64,000 nt of DNA from Podarcis raffonei (Eukaryota; Chordata; Lepidosauria; Squamata; Lacertidae). The DNA is taken from assembly GCF_027172205.1 (NCBI RefSeq), contig NC_070614.1, positions 49,230,001 through 49,294,000 of the forward strand, written 5' to 3'. Of this stretch, positions 12,507-24,237 are shown piece after piece (within the stretch, counting starts at the first letter, position 1; every line of letters starts with the position of its first letter). The notes beneath the pieces were generated by a model, which saw only the letters and a program-made list of their open reading frames with translations, did not search any database and was not told the DNA's origin. A program made the translations under genes and the position numbers.

Positions 12507-13964
12507 CTAGGCAACCCAGTCTTCATCGTCGTCCTCCTCCTCCTCCTCCTCATTATCATCATCTTCCTCATAGTCTTCATCTTCTACTTTTATCATAGCG
12601 GCTGCCACCTCCTCATCTACTTCGTCCTCATCCCCCAAGCATACCTCTACCTCGCATGGTGCTGGTGAGTGTGAATTGAAATACTTCAGCACCTGCTCAG
12701 CCTCTATGCCAGACTCATGGCACAGTGCCGACAAGTCGTTTTCCTGCAGCTGCAGGTCGCTTGCACGATACCGTTTCAGTGGGCTTATGTCTGGATGGTG
12801 AGCATGCAGTGGGTGAGAAGGTAATGAGGAGACAGGCTCTGGATTCTGCCCTGCATTGTCCCGAAACCATTTCAGCTGGCCATGTTTGAGGGCATAGCGA
12901 GTGTCTCCAAACCACTGGATGATCTCTGCTCGTGGTAACCCAGTGATCTTCTCCAGCTGGTGATAGTCCTCTCTCCTGGCCCACTGACGACGAAGGAAGA
13001 AGGACTTTAACATATCCAGTTGTTCCTTTGTTTTTCGCCTAGGTTTGCGAAGAATGTCCGAGAGGTAACCTGAAGCCTGCTGCTGGTCCCCCACAGGGCA
13101 CTGATAGTTCTGTAGGCTGTGTGACTCAACATTGGCTGTAGCTGTAGAGGATGATGGGGTAGCTTTGGTGGAAGAGACCGCAGGAAGAATCACTGGGTGA
13201 TGCCCACCATTCACTGCAGGGGTGACAGGTTCAGCCGGCTGCAGGGATGCTTTGGTGAGACCCCAGGTCATAGGGTGAGAGTTATGGAAGTTGCGATCCA
13301 AGCTGGTGGTTGTGGTAGGTAGATAAGAACTAGAAAGGATTTCTTTGGTATTGTGAAGCTGCACAGAGGTTCCTGAAGGTTCACAGTTCTCCTGAACTTT
13401 GTTATGGTGGGACAAGACATTCCCTTTCAATTCCCAAATGTCCTGAGTGATTCTCCCAAGTTCCCTCATTCCTTGGGCTGTGGTGAAGTGGCTTAAGGGA
13501 GCTATGGAAGACTGCTGATTTTGCAGATATTTAGTGGAATGGTGCACAGAGGTAGGAACCGATTGGTGATATTCCTGACTCTTACAAGTTTGGTGCCAGG
13601 GGTCATCCTCATTCCTGGCAAGCAGGCAGCTAAAGTGAAGCTGGTCTTGATGGTAGATGAGGCGAGCTCGAGTCTCTTCAATTTCCTCTGCACTCCAACT
13701 GATGCCACAGCGTAGGCGCTGTGCCATGAACCAGGCCTTGACCTTTTCCATGTGGAGGCCATGACGCAGGCAGAGCAAGGCCAGATCAGAGAGGCTGGGG
13801 TATGGAAAATAGCTGAAAGTTTGTAGCAGATGCTGGTTGCCATCAAGGTCGCTTGTCTGTGCTGCCTGTGTCCACACCAACTGGAGGTCCTCAGAGATGG
13901 GTGGCAGGCAGATCAAACCGGGAGGAGAGCCAAGGCAGCCAGGGGCATCCTTGTTGGGGGGCAT
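12507..13964 (-). CDS. HOMEZ: HOMEZ, homeobox and leucine zipper protein, whole coding exon
   Basis: Nuclear homeodomain protein of 485 residues in one coding exon; human HOMEZ is about 550. The N-terminal homeodomain is at about residues 28-87 (LQLVWTQAAQTS, VKAWFMAQRLRCGISW). A low-complexity Ser/Thr/Gln-rich linker follows. The second homeodomain is at about 308-367 (RRKTKEQLDMLKSFF, IIQWFGDTRYALKHGQLKWF) and a weaker third at about 396-433. The last 45 residues are a run of Asp/Glu, as in human. The start was chosen because MPPNK...GLICLPPISE aligns with the human internal block and an in-frame TAG lies five codons upstream. The human N-terminal extension before this Met is therefore not encoded here. 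A likely splice acceptor sits just upstream (exon edge near 14026), so the 5' leader is spliced. The linker is shorter than in human. DNA-binding targets cannot be read from the sequence. Confidence 0.95.
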   Translation of the reverse strand: MPPNKDAPGCLGSPPGLICLPPISEDLQLVWTQAAQTSDLDGNQHLLQTFSYFPYPSLSDLALLCLRHGLHMEKVKAWFMAQRLRCGISWSAEEIEETRARLIYHQDQLHFSCLLARNEDDPWHQTCKSQEYHQSVPTSVHHSTKYLQNQQSSIAPLSHFTTAQGMRELGRITQDIWELKGNVLSHHNKVQENCEPSGTSVQLHNTKEILSSSYLPTTTTSLDRNFHNSHPMTWGLTKASLQPAEPVTPAVNGGHHPVILPAVSSTKATPSSSTATANVESHSLQNYQCPVGDQQQASGYLSDILRKPRRKTKEQLDMLKSFFLRRQWARREDYHQLEKITGLPRAEIIQWFGDTRYALKHGQLKWFRDNAGQNPEPVSSLPSHPLHAHHPDISPLKRYRASDLQLQENDLSALCHESGIEAEQVLKYFNSHSPAPCEVEVCLGDEDEVDEEVAAAMIKVEDEDYEEDDDNEEEEEEDDDEDWVA

Positions 13965-14026
13965 GACTGCTGTCGTCTACAAGAAGTCTTCTATCTCCGG
14001 GGATCAGCTTCTGTCCCTCAGAACAG
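13965..14026 (-). other. HOMEZ: HOMEZ 5' UTR part of the coding exon
   Basis: On the minus strand a pyrimidine-rich tract ending in TTCTAG precedes position 14026, a plausible acceptor. The bases down to 13965 contain an in-frame stop before the ATG, so this short stretch is leader. Confidence 0.5.
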
Positions 14027-14166
14027 CTAGAACCAAAGAGTAAAGGAAGAATATGGGTCAAAAGAAGAAGAAATGACATTAGAGGAAGAGGGGACAGGAG
14101 AGATAGCACCACAATGAGGAAATTGTAGTGTTCACTTCCAGGTGAAGAAAAGAAATATTTCCTGTA

Positions 14167-14399
14167 CAGTGGTACGTCGGGTTACAGACGCTTCAGGTTA
14201 CATACACTTCAGGTTACAGACTCCGCTAACCAGAAATAATACCTCGGGTTAAGAACTTTGCTTCAGGATGAGAACAGAAATGGCACGGCGGTGGCAGCGG
14301 GAGGCCCTATTAGCTAAAGTGGTACATCAGGTTAAGAACAGTTTCAGGTTAAGAATGGACCCCCAGAACTAATTAAGTTCTTAACCTGAGGTACCACTG
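14167..14399. mobile_element. Tigger-like (Tc1/mariner) MITE
   Basis: Terminal inverted repeats beginning CAGTGGTAC, with TA on both sides. The whole element is nearly self-complementary. It lies in the HOMEZ 5' intron. Confidence 0.85.
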
Positions 14400-14501
14400 T
14401 ATATAGCAAGCCACTGTGTTTGGGAGAGGAGTTCTAACCTAGCCTTCTATCTATGTGCAGAGAATTGGTTAGGGTGGTGTGGGGTGATAGAAAAGCATTT
14501 A

Positions 14502-14725
14502 CAGTGGTACCTCAGTTTAAGAACAGTCCTGTTTACGAACGATTTGGTTTATGAATTCTGGAAAACCAGAAGTAGTGTCCCAGTTTGCGAACTTTACCTC
14601 AGTCTAAGAACGGAATCCGAACAGTAGAAGGGCACCGGCAGCAGGAGGCCTCATTAGGGAAAGTGCACTTTGGTTTAAGAACAGACTTCCGGAACAGATT
14701 AAGCTCATAAACCAAGGTACCACTG
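14502..14725. mobile_element. Tigger-like MITE, variant subfamily
   Basis: CAGTGGTACCTCAGTTTAAG at one end and the inverted CCAAGGTACCACTG at the other. Internal sequence is a diverged version of the copy at 14167. Confidence 0.8.
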
Positions 14726-17700
14726 TGGTTATCATTAGAGGTGCCACCTGCAATCCCAAAGTGCTACAGCCTAAACACAGGCTCACTGCTTTAGAGTCAC
14801 GGGACTGTTTTTCTGATGCAGACCAACACAGCCTCCCTTCTAAATAACATTTAGCAATTAAATGGCCTTTTGGCCTGCTTCAGAAGTAACTTATCAGCCC
14901 CCAAACAAACTGCATGCCATTGCACTCATTCCAGACCCCTTCCCTCCTCTCATGCTCCCAGATTTGCTGCCAATATTGAGGCTTATTTAAACCAGTTTTC
15001 CATACATCCAAACTGGCAAACAGTTTTAATTTCCTTCTTATTAAGCAAGCTATGAAGCCAGAATTAGATCTGGTTTGAGAATAGAAAAACACGTAGGGTC
15101 TGCAACAAAATGTTACAGTGTGCAATTCCATCGTTCAGGAGTCCAGCTGCTCCATCCCCCTCCCCATCAGTTCTCTGCCTCCGCTACCCTGCCCCTAACA
15201 TCCAACCAGCAATTCTATGGCCACTGAATATGCTCAGTCTTCATTTGGGTGTTTGGGTGTGTTTCTGTTTTAGGCATTTTCCTCTGACTTTTTTTGTCCT
15301 TCTGCAAACCTTGGGGTCCCCCAAAGCCTGCTGATGCCCCCCAAAACAGGGATTCCCAAACATCTGAGTTCATTTACCCCTTGATAAGCTTATAAAGTTG
15401 TCGTCAACAAGTGAAACAATGTTTTGTTTTTTAAATCAATATATAATAAACATTCCTCATAGGCAAGGAAGGTACCCTCTGTACATTCCCATGCCTTTTA
15501 TTTCTGATACTCATAGTTCCTGATTAAATTTTCAAACAATACACAGAAATTTTATTTTCCACTCCTAGTCCTTTTCAGTGTTCAAAACTCCCATTGTTCT
15601 AGGTTCATTTTGAGACAGGTAATTTCATTAGTGCAGGCAGTTTCTGAGCTAAGGGCTCAGTTCAGCACCTAAGATTTCAGATTAAAACCGCAGAGTGGAA
15701 AGAAAGGAGGACCTTTTTCTTCCTCCCCTCTTCCAGCTACTCTCTGGAGGAGAGACCCTCTTAAGAATATTAGGGGAGTGGGCAGGGGAAAGACTAGACC
15801 ATGTGAAAGATGAACACAATATTTTAGGTGCAGTTCATTCACTTTCAGCTTTGTATTCTTGTTATAAAAAAGCATACCAATACATTCCATTGTTGCGCCC
15901 ATAACCTAGGTTTAAGGTGCCGTTTAGCTCCTAGCTTTCATATCTCAGTTTCTAACACTGGTCCTCTTCTGGTACGGGTTTAACAATTCAGCCCCCTTTC
16001 GCTCTGAGGTCTGTATTCACTCCCTGCACAGTTCCACCAACCTGGGGTGTGGGGAGCTATATTAGCCATCACTTTGGAAAAAACTGCTCTAGAGCATGAA
16101 AAGATATATAGCTCAGTTTCAACACTGTGTGCATCTGTTTAGTTCCATTATATATGTTCTAGAATTGTTCACTTGGGACTCCAGTTTGATCCAATTTCCA
16201 CATTTACCTTCTGCTATCTCACGTGCTCCCTCGTATTCATCCAAATCTTTTAAACTGCAAGCCTCTGGGGAGCCTGTTATGTATTTCAGCATACAGTGAT
16301 TTACACACACACACAGAGGGGTCTCTGTCTGTCTGTATATGTCTGTACACACACACAGCACTGATCAGCCAGACTGAAATTCCAATTTTTCTCTAATAGT
16401 TTTAGAAAGCAGATGGCCTTTAATTAAATAGGATAATGAAGCAACAATGGAGCAATGAATGCCAATTTCCAAAGGCACCAGAAGATTAAATGCCCCAAAA
16501 GTCAGCATTAATACAAAATAAATCACAAATCCATCAAAAGCAGACCGCATTCTCCAAGGTTTTGCAACTAACTATGTAAACATCATAGTACTAGCTGCCC
16601 AGATCCGCTTCATTCGATCTTTGAGGGGAGGAATTTTGTAGAATATGTGTCTGTGTATAACTATTCTCCAGGTACTCAGACATAAGCATCCCCAAAGGAG
16701 GACCGTTTACCCAACCGATATCCTGAGATTTCACAGTACCACCCCCTTTTGCCAGCAACCTTCTTTAACTTCAACATTTCTCTTTCCAGCACTGCCTAAC
16801 CTTCCCTCTTGCTTTTCCTCCCTAGTTCAAAATCCCCTCCCATCTCCCCAAGCCTGAATTCTCTCCTCTATACTCACTTTTCTCCCTTGACTCCTCCCCC
16901 ACTTCAGGACTTTCCTTCCTTCTTTCTCTTCCCTGCTCCCTGCAGTGCACGCTGGGAAACAGAGGGAAGAAGGCGGGGTTTCTCAATCCCCAGGAAGCTG
17001 GCCCTTTAAGCAGAGCCAGGCTCTTTGGGTCCTCTATCCTAACTTGCATTTACTCGGGGGTTTTTATTTATTTATTTAAGGAGTGCTTTCCTTAACCTTT
17101 TTCATTTTCTCCATCAGCTTCTGCAGATCTGCTCCCATTAAGTTGCCCAGAACTCCCCACCCCTTTAAAAAATAGCCTAACCCTAGTGTTTATACACTGG
17201 AAATAAATACAATTATAAAAAAGATTTAAGAACTTTTAAGCCATCTTGTTTTCAAAAGAAAGTTAAAGTCGTTAACAAATTCTGACGTCGCAACAAAATG
17301 ATTTTCAAAAACTCATAAAAATAAAGCCATCTAGTGAAAAGCTGGGGAAATAAGTGAAATAAATAAATAAATGTGGAGGAATCTGTCCACCTGCACTCAG
17401 AGCCAATGCCAGTCCCACCTCTGCCACCTGCTCACTGCATAGCCCTTGGCAAAGTCCCTCTCTTTCAATCTCAGCTCCTCACATCCAGCTCCAGCACCCA
17501 GCAAGGTCCATGGGAGTTCGGAGGCCCACTGCAGAATGGGAATGGCATAGCAAGGGCAAACAGAACAGCAACTGAATGGAATTCTGCATGTGAAATGGTT
17601 CTGCAGAACTGATGAGTTAACATTCATCCAGTCACATCCTGCCACTGGCTCCTTAATCCCGGCTGTCTGTGTTACTGAGTACACCCAGCGACAAGAAAAA

Positions 17701-18692
17701 GGTGTTGTGCAGCCAAATCCCAAATGACTGGGGGTGGGTAGCCAATGTGTCCTTCAGATGTTGGACTACAGTTCCCATCACCACTGGTTTTTGGCCATGC
17801 TAGCAGGGGCTCATGGGAGCTGTAGTGTAACAACACCCAAAGGGCACCAGTTGGCAGTCCTGCTGGACCAGATTGGCATTATGTTCCCTAGCCCACAAAG
17901 GAGGGCATGAGCGCAGTCCACTCTTTTGCTCATTTCCATCCCCAGCAAATGGATTTCAGACAGACTGCCTCCAATACTGCACACAAGCCATCTCAACAGC
18001 ATTCTGCTCAACCAATTTGTTTAACTGAGTACAGGTATTGTTCAGAAGTTCAGCACCACTGAATTAAATGGGGCTTACTCCCAAGTAAGTGTGCATAAGA
18101 TTGAAACCTTAGCATGTGTTCTAAGAATTCAAAGGTCTGAAATATAGAATAAATGTTCATAAACATACAAGGCAAACACATAAGTATATAAACCACGAGT
18201 CTGAAATAGTACAGGAGAACAATGCTGAAGCCATTTTGACTCTCCCAAATTGACCTCAAATATTTCTCTGCAAGGAGGAAGGAAATGGGGAAAGCTTTCC
18301 AATTGTCTTTTGATTGTAGGGACTTACACCTCCCTTTTCAAATACAGTCTGGCAAGTCGAAATAAATAAAAAACTGTCCAGTAGCACCTTAGAGACCAAC
18401 CAAGTTTGTTCTGGGTATAAGCTTTCGTGTGCATGCATGAAATCTAGAGTCTGGCAAATATCTGTTATCAATATGCGTAAGAGATTCAGGAACTAAGTAT
18501 TTACCATCTCAAAGGAATGGCCAGGCTACCCAGAAAATGCAATCAAGTAAGGCATTATCAGGTAATCTAGCAGACAGGAGAGTTGCAGCACTCTCAAATT
18601 TCTGATGGAGACCGCCTCCTTCTATAATGTCTGTATGATTTTTTTTTGGGGGGGGTCCTTGGGCTACAGGGTGGGCAATTTCAAAAGTCTAT
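14726..18692. other. HOMEZ intron, mostly unclassified
   Basis: Mixed AT-rich sequence with a short AC/GT stretch at 16301-16350 and an inverted ACTACAGTTCCCATCA-type MITE at 17745-17835. A repeat piece at 18362-18445 (CAGTAGCACCTTAGAGACCA) shares a family with 28830-28965. No exon recognised. Confidence 0.5.
17745..17835. repeat. Palindromic MITE (ACTACAGTTCCCATCA type)
   Basis: TTGGACTACAGTTCCCATCA pairs with the downstream CATGGGAGCTGTAGTG arm. Related hairpins occur at 30062-30190, 30215-30296, 41185-41275 and 61852-61981. Confidence 0.6.
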
Positions 18693-18788
18693 ACAGTGGT
18701 ACTTCGGTTTACGAACTTAATCCATTCCGGAAGTCTGTTCTTAAACCAAGGTGCGCTTTCCCTAATGAGGCCTCCCGCCGCTGTAAAC
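18693..18788. mobile_element. Tigger-like MITE, truncated
   Basis: Starts TA|CAGTGGTACTTCGGTTTACG and breaks off near GCCTCCCGCCGC; only one terminus is present. Confidence 0.75.
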
Positions 18789-19682
18789 TCCTTGGGGCAG
18801 GGACCTGTCTTATTACTCTGTAAAGATTTGATCCTGCCACCTGTAATGGTTTGCTTCTTCACTGCAGAGAACACCCTGGCAAAGCAGCACCCAGCAAGAC
18901 TGAACTCTGCCTCCCTAGACTCTAGTCTCTGTCCATAAGTTGGTGTAACCGCAGGCCAATCTCCTGGGCTGCCATTCCCAGCCCCTGCTGTAAAACTTCA
19001 GTCACACCACTGCTGACACAACCCCATACCGTCTCTGGCCCAATTCACCCCCAAATCCTTTTGCAGCATCTTTCAGTCCTCCCCACTTGCCCCCCTGTCC
19101 CTATCCCATTCCCCTGACTACCTGCTTTAACTATAGTCCCACACAATTGTGAGCATGCCTTACTCTCTCCTCCTCTCTACTCTGCCAGTTCTCCCCCAAG
19201 GCTCCCACTTTGCCCAGGCACGCTTCCCAGAACAAACAAGGAAGGAAACCGGAAGAGCGCTGTTTATTTTTCTCCCCACCTTCCTTACTCCACCGCAATA
19301 TCGTCTTATTATAGCAGTTTTGGGAAGAGGTGGTAAACAAAAGAGAAAGAAGGAGGGGTGGACAGGCCGAAAGAGGTGGAGGGCTAGGGCGAGTGGCGGA
19401 AGAGAAAAGGATGAGAGGAGACGGGAATCGGTGGAAAGGGGGAATATTTTTGCATGTGGAAGACGAGAGAGCGAGCAATCTAAAGAAATAGGGAGAGCAG
19501 AAAAGAGGAGCAGAGTTCCTGGGAGAAAAGCCAGGAAGAGGAAAAGGATGGATGTAGCACCAAGGCCAGCAAAAGGGGAGGCAATGAAGGAAAGGCTCAG
19601 TAGAGGAGGGATCGCAGCAGGCCCAGGCGAAACGGAAGAGGGGAGGGCGCAGCTGAGGGTCCTGCCGACCACGGCCACTCAC

Positions 19683-19930
19683 CCGCCAGGGCCTGATCCG
19701 GCTCTTCTTCCCCCTTGCAGTCGGGTTCCGCCCGCTTGGGGAGCCGGCTTGGGGAGCCGGCGGGGATGGAGGAGGTTGGGCTGGGCAGCCGTGCGGGCCG
19801 GGGACCTGCCATTGGCTGGAAGAGGCAGCCGGCCAGCAAAGCCGGACTCCTGGGATCTCCAAGCAGAGCGAGACAAGCGGCGAGGCGCCCAACCAGCAGG
19901 ACTCCTGGGTTCCACTCAGGACGGTCGTCT
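19683..19930 (-). promoter_or_regulatory. HOMEZ: CpG-rich island, probable HOMEZ promoter and non-coding first exon
   Basis: GC- and CpG-rich block upstream of HOMEZ, flanked by AT-richer sequence. On the minus strand a strong donor (GCGG followed by GTGAGTGG) lies at the 19683/19682 boundary. It could splice to the acceptor at 14026, giving an intron of about 5.7 kb. Long open frames run through here on both strands, but they are what CpG islands produce by chance and match nothing I know. The transcription start is not determinable from sequence. Confidence 0.5.
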
Positions 19931-20135
19931 GTGCTTGAATAGGAACCAAGGTTCAAGCCACACCTCCTTACCTGAAAACCCAGCCCCTTCGCCCCAGATG
20001 TGTGGGAATGGTTCTTTTCTCTGAATGTGCTCAGAAGCCTCTTTGCACACCCCCTTCATTGTGGCTTCAGGCGTTCCAGAATGCTCGGGGCATAAGGCTG
20101 CTCTGTGTCCGATGGGGAGGGACTGCGATTTTACT

Positions 20136-20684
20136 TGTTACCGGAAAAATCCGAGGGCTCCCTTGGACAAAAACAAAGACACCAACCAGGATAATAACTT
20201 GGAGCAAAACAGCAGCCTGTAGGCTTGGCCTTTATTCAACTGTTGCAACAGGGTATTCCCCTCACTTGCAGGGGAGAGGAAAGACACAGAAAAATGGTGT
20301 GCAAGACCTTATAAAAACTTTTGAAATTCCCATCCTCTAGGTCAAGCCCACCCCCAGAAACATCATCCATACATTACAGAAAGGAGGGGTTGAGGGAGGA
20401 GTTGCGGTGGTAACCTGAGTGTCCTGTCACCTGGCTGGTTCCCTTCTCCTCCTCCCCATGAGTCATTTTCTGCCCCTTGAGGGAAGATCTGATCATTGTC
20501 CTTTGTTCCAGTCCATGCTGAATCCACTCCCATATGCAAGTTCTTTGTGATCTTGATTGTCTTCTGTCTAGGACCATCAGGGTTGGCATAGCAACTGGGC
20601 AGGGCTCCTGTGGATGTGCTGGGATGATGAAGGGATTATGGCTGGCCTGTATCAAACCTTCCCCATTTTGTAGTCCTTCCCTCA
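20136..20684 (-). mobile_element. Probable solitary LTR of an endogenous retrovirus-like element (fossil)
   Basis: Read on the minus strand it begins TG and ends CA. It carries a TATAAG box and an AATAAAG signal in the order expected of U3-R-U5. No internal region or second LTR is nearby, so it looks like a solo LTR. No clear target duplication is seen, which suggests an old insertion. Family not determined. Confidence 0.45.
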
Positions 20685-21249
20685 TGGAGTAAAATAAAAT
20701 TGGAACAGTGCAAATCCGATGTATGGTTGATTTTCTATGAATTTAAACAGAAGCGTAGCGTATGGAGTGTGTGAGTGTGTGTGTGAAGTTTGTACAAACT
20801 GAATGATTGGGGGGGTTTTCCTTCTACATAATATATCTTTGTATGTGGAGGCTTGTGTGTGTGTGTGAATAAGTCGAAATAAGATCAATTGCGAGGATGA
20901 GAAAGCATCTGCTTCCCCCCTGAGGCCATTGGGAAGGTATGGGACCACATTAGGATAGAGCTCTGAAGCTTGGTGCTGTGGTGGGATTTTGTTCAAAACT
21001 CAGGAGTGCATTCAACTACGTAAGTTTTATTCAGAGCTGACCTATAGAAAACAATTAACATGACAAACATTGCTCCATTAATTTCAGTGGACCCACACTC
21101 TGAATGAAACTTAAGTTGATTAGCAGTTTGTTAACAGTCCAGCTGGGATTTGGTGACCTTTCTGGTCATCATATGTCTTGCACATAAACCATTACTCTAC
21201 ACCGGCTTTATAGTTGATTTTGGGGTGCCTCATTAGTAAAACAAGATGA

Positions 21250-21502
21250 CTGAGAGCCAGTGTGGTGTAGTGGTTAAGAGTGATAGACTCCTAATCTGGG
21301 GAACCGGGTTCGCGTCTCCGCTCCTCCACATGCAGCTGCTGGGTGACCTTGGGCTAGTCACACTTCTGTGAAGTCTCTCAGCCCCACTCCCCTCACAGAG
21401 TGTTTGTTGTGGGGGAGGAAGGGAAAGGAGAATGTTAGCTGCTTTGAGGCTCCCTAGGATAGTGATAAAGCAGGATATCAAATCCAACTCTTCTGATTTT
21501 GC
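21250..21502 (+). repeat. MIR-like tRNA-derived SINE
   Basis: AGCCAGTGTGGTGTAGTGGT (A-box region), GGGTTCGCGTCTCCGC (B box), then the core GGGTGACCTTGGGCTAGTCA and a tail ending GATATCAAATCCAA. One of the better-preserved copies here. Confidence 0.8.
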
Positions 21503-22639
21503 GTTCCTCATTAGTAAAACATCTCCACTCCACTTCCTCTTTACTCTTTGAACTTATCATTGGACAACTGCCTTGTAGAAAGCATGTTCATAATGTTGAG
21601 GGAAATACATTCTGCACATGCTCAGAGGCACCATTAAAATAAATGCATTATATGCGAGGGTAAACTCTGGTAAGGCAGATGTGCACAGCCTTTGGCTCGC
21701 CTGACGGGACTGAACTACACCTCCTCATCCCTGGCCTATCAGCTATGCTTGCCCTTAGATGCAGATGAGAATGGTAGTTCAGTCACATCTACAGGACCTC
21801 CACACGTAAGCAGAGAGATGGCTGCAGGAATTCTTACACCAGATAAATATGCAGAGTTTACGGCACTGGTGATCTGGGTCCTTGCAGAAGGGACAGAGGT
21901 GGCCTGTCCTGTTTTGCCACCTGAAGCAACATTTTGGGAAAGTGCCAGCTACCCCCTTGCTGCCCCCACCAAAGCCTCGCTTACCAGGGTCGTGCAGCTG
22001 TGGCTTCCAGTGAGATCTCGTAAGAGCCACGAGTGGAGACCTCCACGAGATCTCACTGGAACCCGCTGCAGATGCTTCTCCTCGCTTTGGCAGGGCATCC
22101 CTGAGAAGGGATGGATGCTCGCGAGGGTCAATCGTATTGGTGTAATGTGAACATTGAGTGAAATTAAAGTGTTTGGTCTCATGTCTTGAGCTAGCACATC
22201 CCCCATGTCTGATGTCCTGAGATAAGGGTACCAGGTGCACTGGGTTACCATAGCAACACCAGCGAGCTGGAGCGCATGACTTGCTGACTGAATTTGTGAG
22301 AGTTGGGGAAGAGGCTGTGGGTTTTACACAGCATGGTGATGTTAGTGGATCTCTCTGTACATGTGCATCTTTACTTCAAGGACCAGAATAACTGTATATA
22401 GGAGACAGTAGTGTTGTGCTTTGTCTCGTATCTGGAGTCACCAACAAGTCAGAATGGCTCAGCCTTCTTGCTGAAGAGCAGGAGGACTCCAGGATCTCGT
22501 CTGGAAATGTAAGGTCCACTATAGTACCAATGAAACTTTGGGGAGCTGTCAAATGGGAATTTGGTGCAGTGTGTCATCTGAACACTCCTGGCATATCTCT
22601 GCATTCCATCTGAAGCCGGAGAGGCTGTGAAGGTGTCAG

Positions 22640-23520
22640 ACCAGTGTCTGGAAGCAGTGATGGAGGCCAATAAACTGAGACCTCTGGGTGGTGTTGCACT
22701 CCCTCAGAAGAAACAAGCTCAGAGTCTGCGGATGCTGCCAGGTTGCAACTTCTCACAAGAGTCTCAAGAGGCTGCTGTGGCTAGGAATGCTCAGGCCCAG
22801 TTTAGGCTCCTTCACCAGCCACTTCTGATCCTGGTCTTGTTTGTCCATGATCTGGTGACCTCCCGCCTGGACCACTGCAGTGCGCTGTATGCGGGGCTTC
22901 CCTTGGAGACGGACCAGAAGCTGTAGCTACTGAGCAGCTAGGCTGAAAAGTGGGGCAGCCTTGATGCTCTTTTCCTGTGTTTCCCCCCGGAAAGCTAGTT
23001 TCTGGTTGTTTCTTATTATCCAGGTCGTGATAACTTTGTCATCCCCATAAAAAGCTGTTTGTAAGTAGAACAACCTATTAATAAGGACTGCAGTACCTCA
23101 AGGACCACCTCTTTCCATATGAACCTACCCAGACCCTGAGATCACCTTCCGAGGCCCTCCTTCGTGTGCCTCTTCCTTGAGAGGTCCAGAGGGTGGCAAC
23201 ACGAGAACGGGGCCTTCTCTGCAGCGGCTCCCCATCTGTGGAATGTTCTCCCCAAGGAACTTCGCCTACCACCTTCATTATACACCTTTAGGCACTAGGC
23301 AAAAATGTCCCTTTTTAACCAGGCCTTTGGTTGATCTGATTTACATCCTATTCTCTTTTAGAATGTGTTTGTTTTGGGTGGAAGGCTATTGGGTTGTTGT
23401 TTTTATTTTTATAATGTATTTCGTGGTTTTATATCTTGATTTTATTCTGTGATCTGCCCTGAGACCTCCGGGTTTAGCGTGGTATATAAATTCAATAAAT
23501 GATATAAATAATAATAAATA
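22640..23520 (+). repeat. L2-like LINE, 3' ORF2 and tail
   Basis: Frame fragment SRLDHCSALYAGLPLETDQK is the conserved C-terminal RT block of L2/CR1-group LINEs. Downstream are the usual GGTGGCAACACGAGAACGGG and a tail ending in AATAAATGATATAAATAATA. It is 5'-truncated and decayed. Confidence 0.8.
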
Positions 23521-23649
23521 ATCAGCTCAGAAGATAATCTGGCTGATGAGGCTTCTGCAACACAACTGCCTTGTCTTGTGAACTGCCCCGAGACCTTGTG
23601 ATGAAGGACAATATATAAAATGAATAAATAACAACAAGAACAACAACAG

Positions 23650-24237
23650 TACAGGTAAAAAGATTCATTTTATTATCATTACAAAGATGGGAAACTGACA
23701 AAAGTCTTTATATCTAGGTCCATGGAGCAATTGACTTGGACGAGGTGTTCCGAAAACTTGGGGCTGCGGAGGGGTTGGAAAAGGGGCATTTCCCCCCCCC
23801 CACAAGGTGGCTATAGGCAGGTACCTAGGACACCTTTTTGCCAGGTGCAGTGCTTATAAGCAGAAGGCTTTTTCTCTTTGGGGAGGAGTGCCTTAAACAG
23901 CGAGCATTAGGGAATAAGGCAAAGTCAGCTGGGTTGTAAGAAACAGCAGAGAGAGGGGACTGTAGCTGGCAAGATACCCATAATAAGCAGAGGGAAAAGG
24001 TGGGACAGAAGACATTGTTGCTTGGGAGGACCATCGTAGACCAGTGCCGGGGAAGGGATGAGTCCAGAGTGGCCCATAGAACCAAAAAGGTTAATGAACA
24101 GCAACAAAAAGCAAATGCTTCCTTCATGTTTGCTCAGTGAAGAAAGGGAGATTGGGTGTGACTGGGGCAGGCAGCCCAAGCAGAGGCTAGGGCAAGGTGA
24201 GTGGGTGTTTTTTGAGGGGGCGAGAGACCCATAGATC
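23650..24237 (-). other. Probable 3' UTR of the TWSG1-like gene
   Basis: Runs from the TGA to a minus-strand AATAAA at 23669-23674. It contains no recognisable repeat, unlike the LINE-derived sequence immediately beyond it. The end is inferred. Confidence 0.45.

Larger units (their letters stand above)
19931..24237. other. Intergenic stretch between the HOMEZ promoter and the TWSG1-like gene
   Basis: Contains a probable LTR (20136-20684), GT microsatellites near 20772 and 20860, a MIR-like SINE (21250-21502) and an L2-like LINE (22640-23520). 21660-22640 holds open frames on both strands that resemble no protein I know. Confidence 0.5.

Noticed and set aside
19149-20024. Long overlapping open frames on both strands (up to 291 codons)
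   Set aside because: They lie in a CpG-rich block, have low-complexity Arg/Pro/Ser composition, resemble no known protein and fit a promoter and first exon better.
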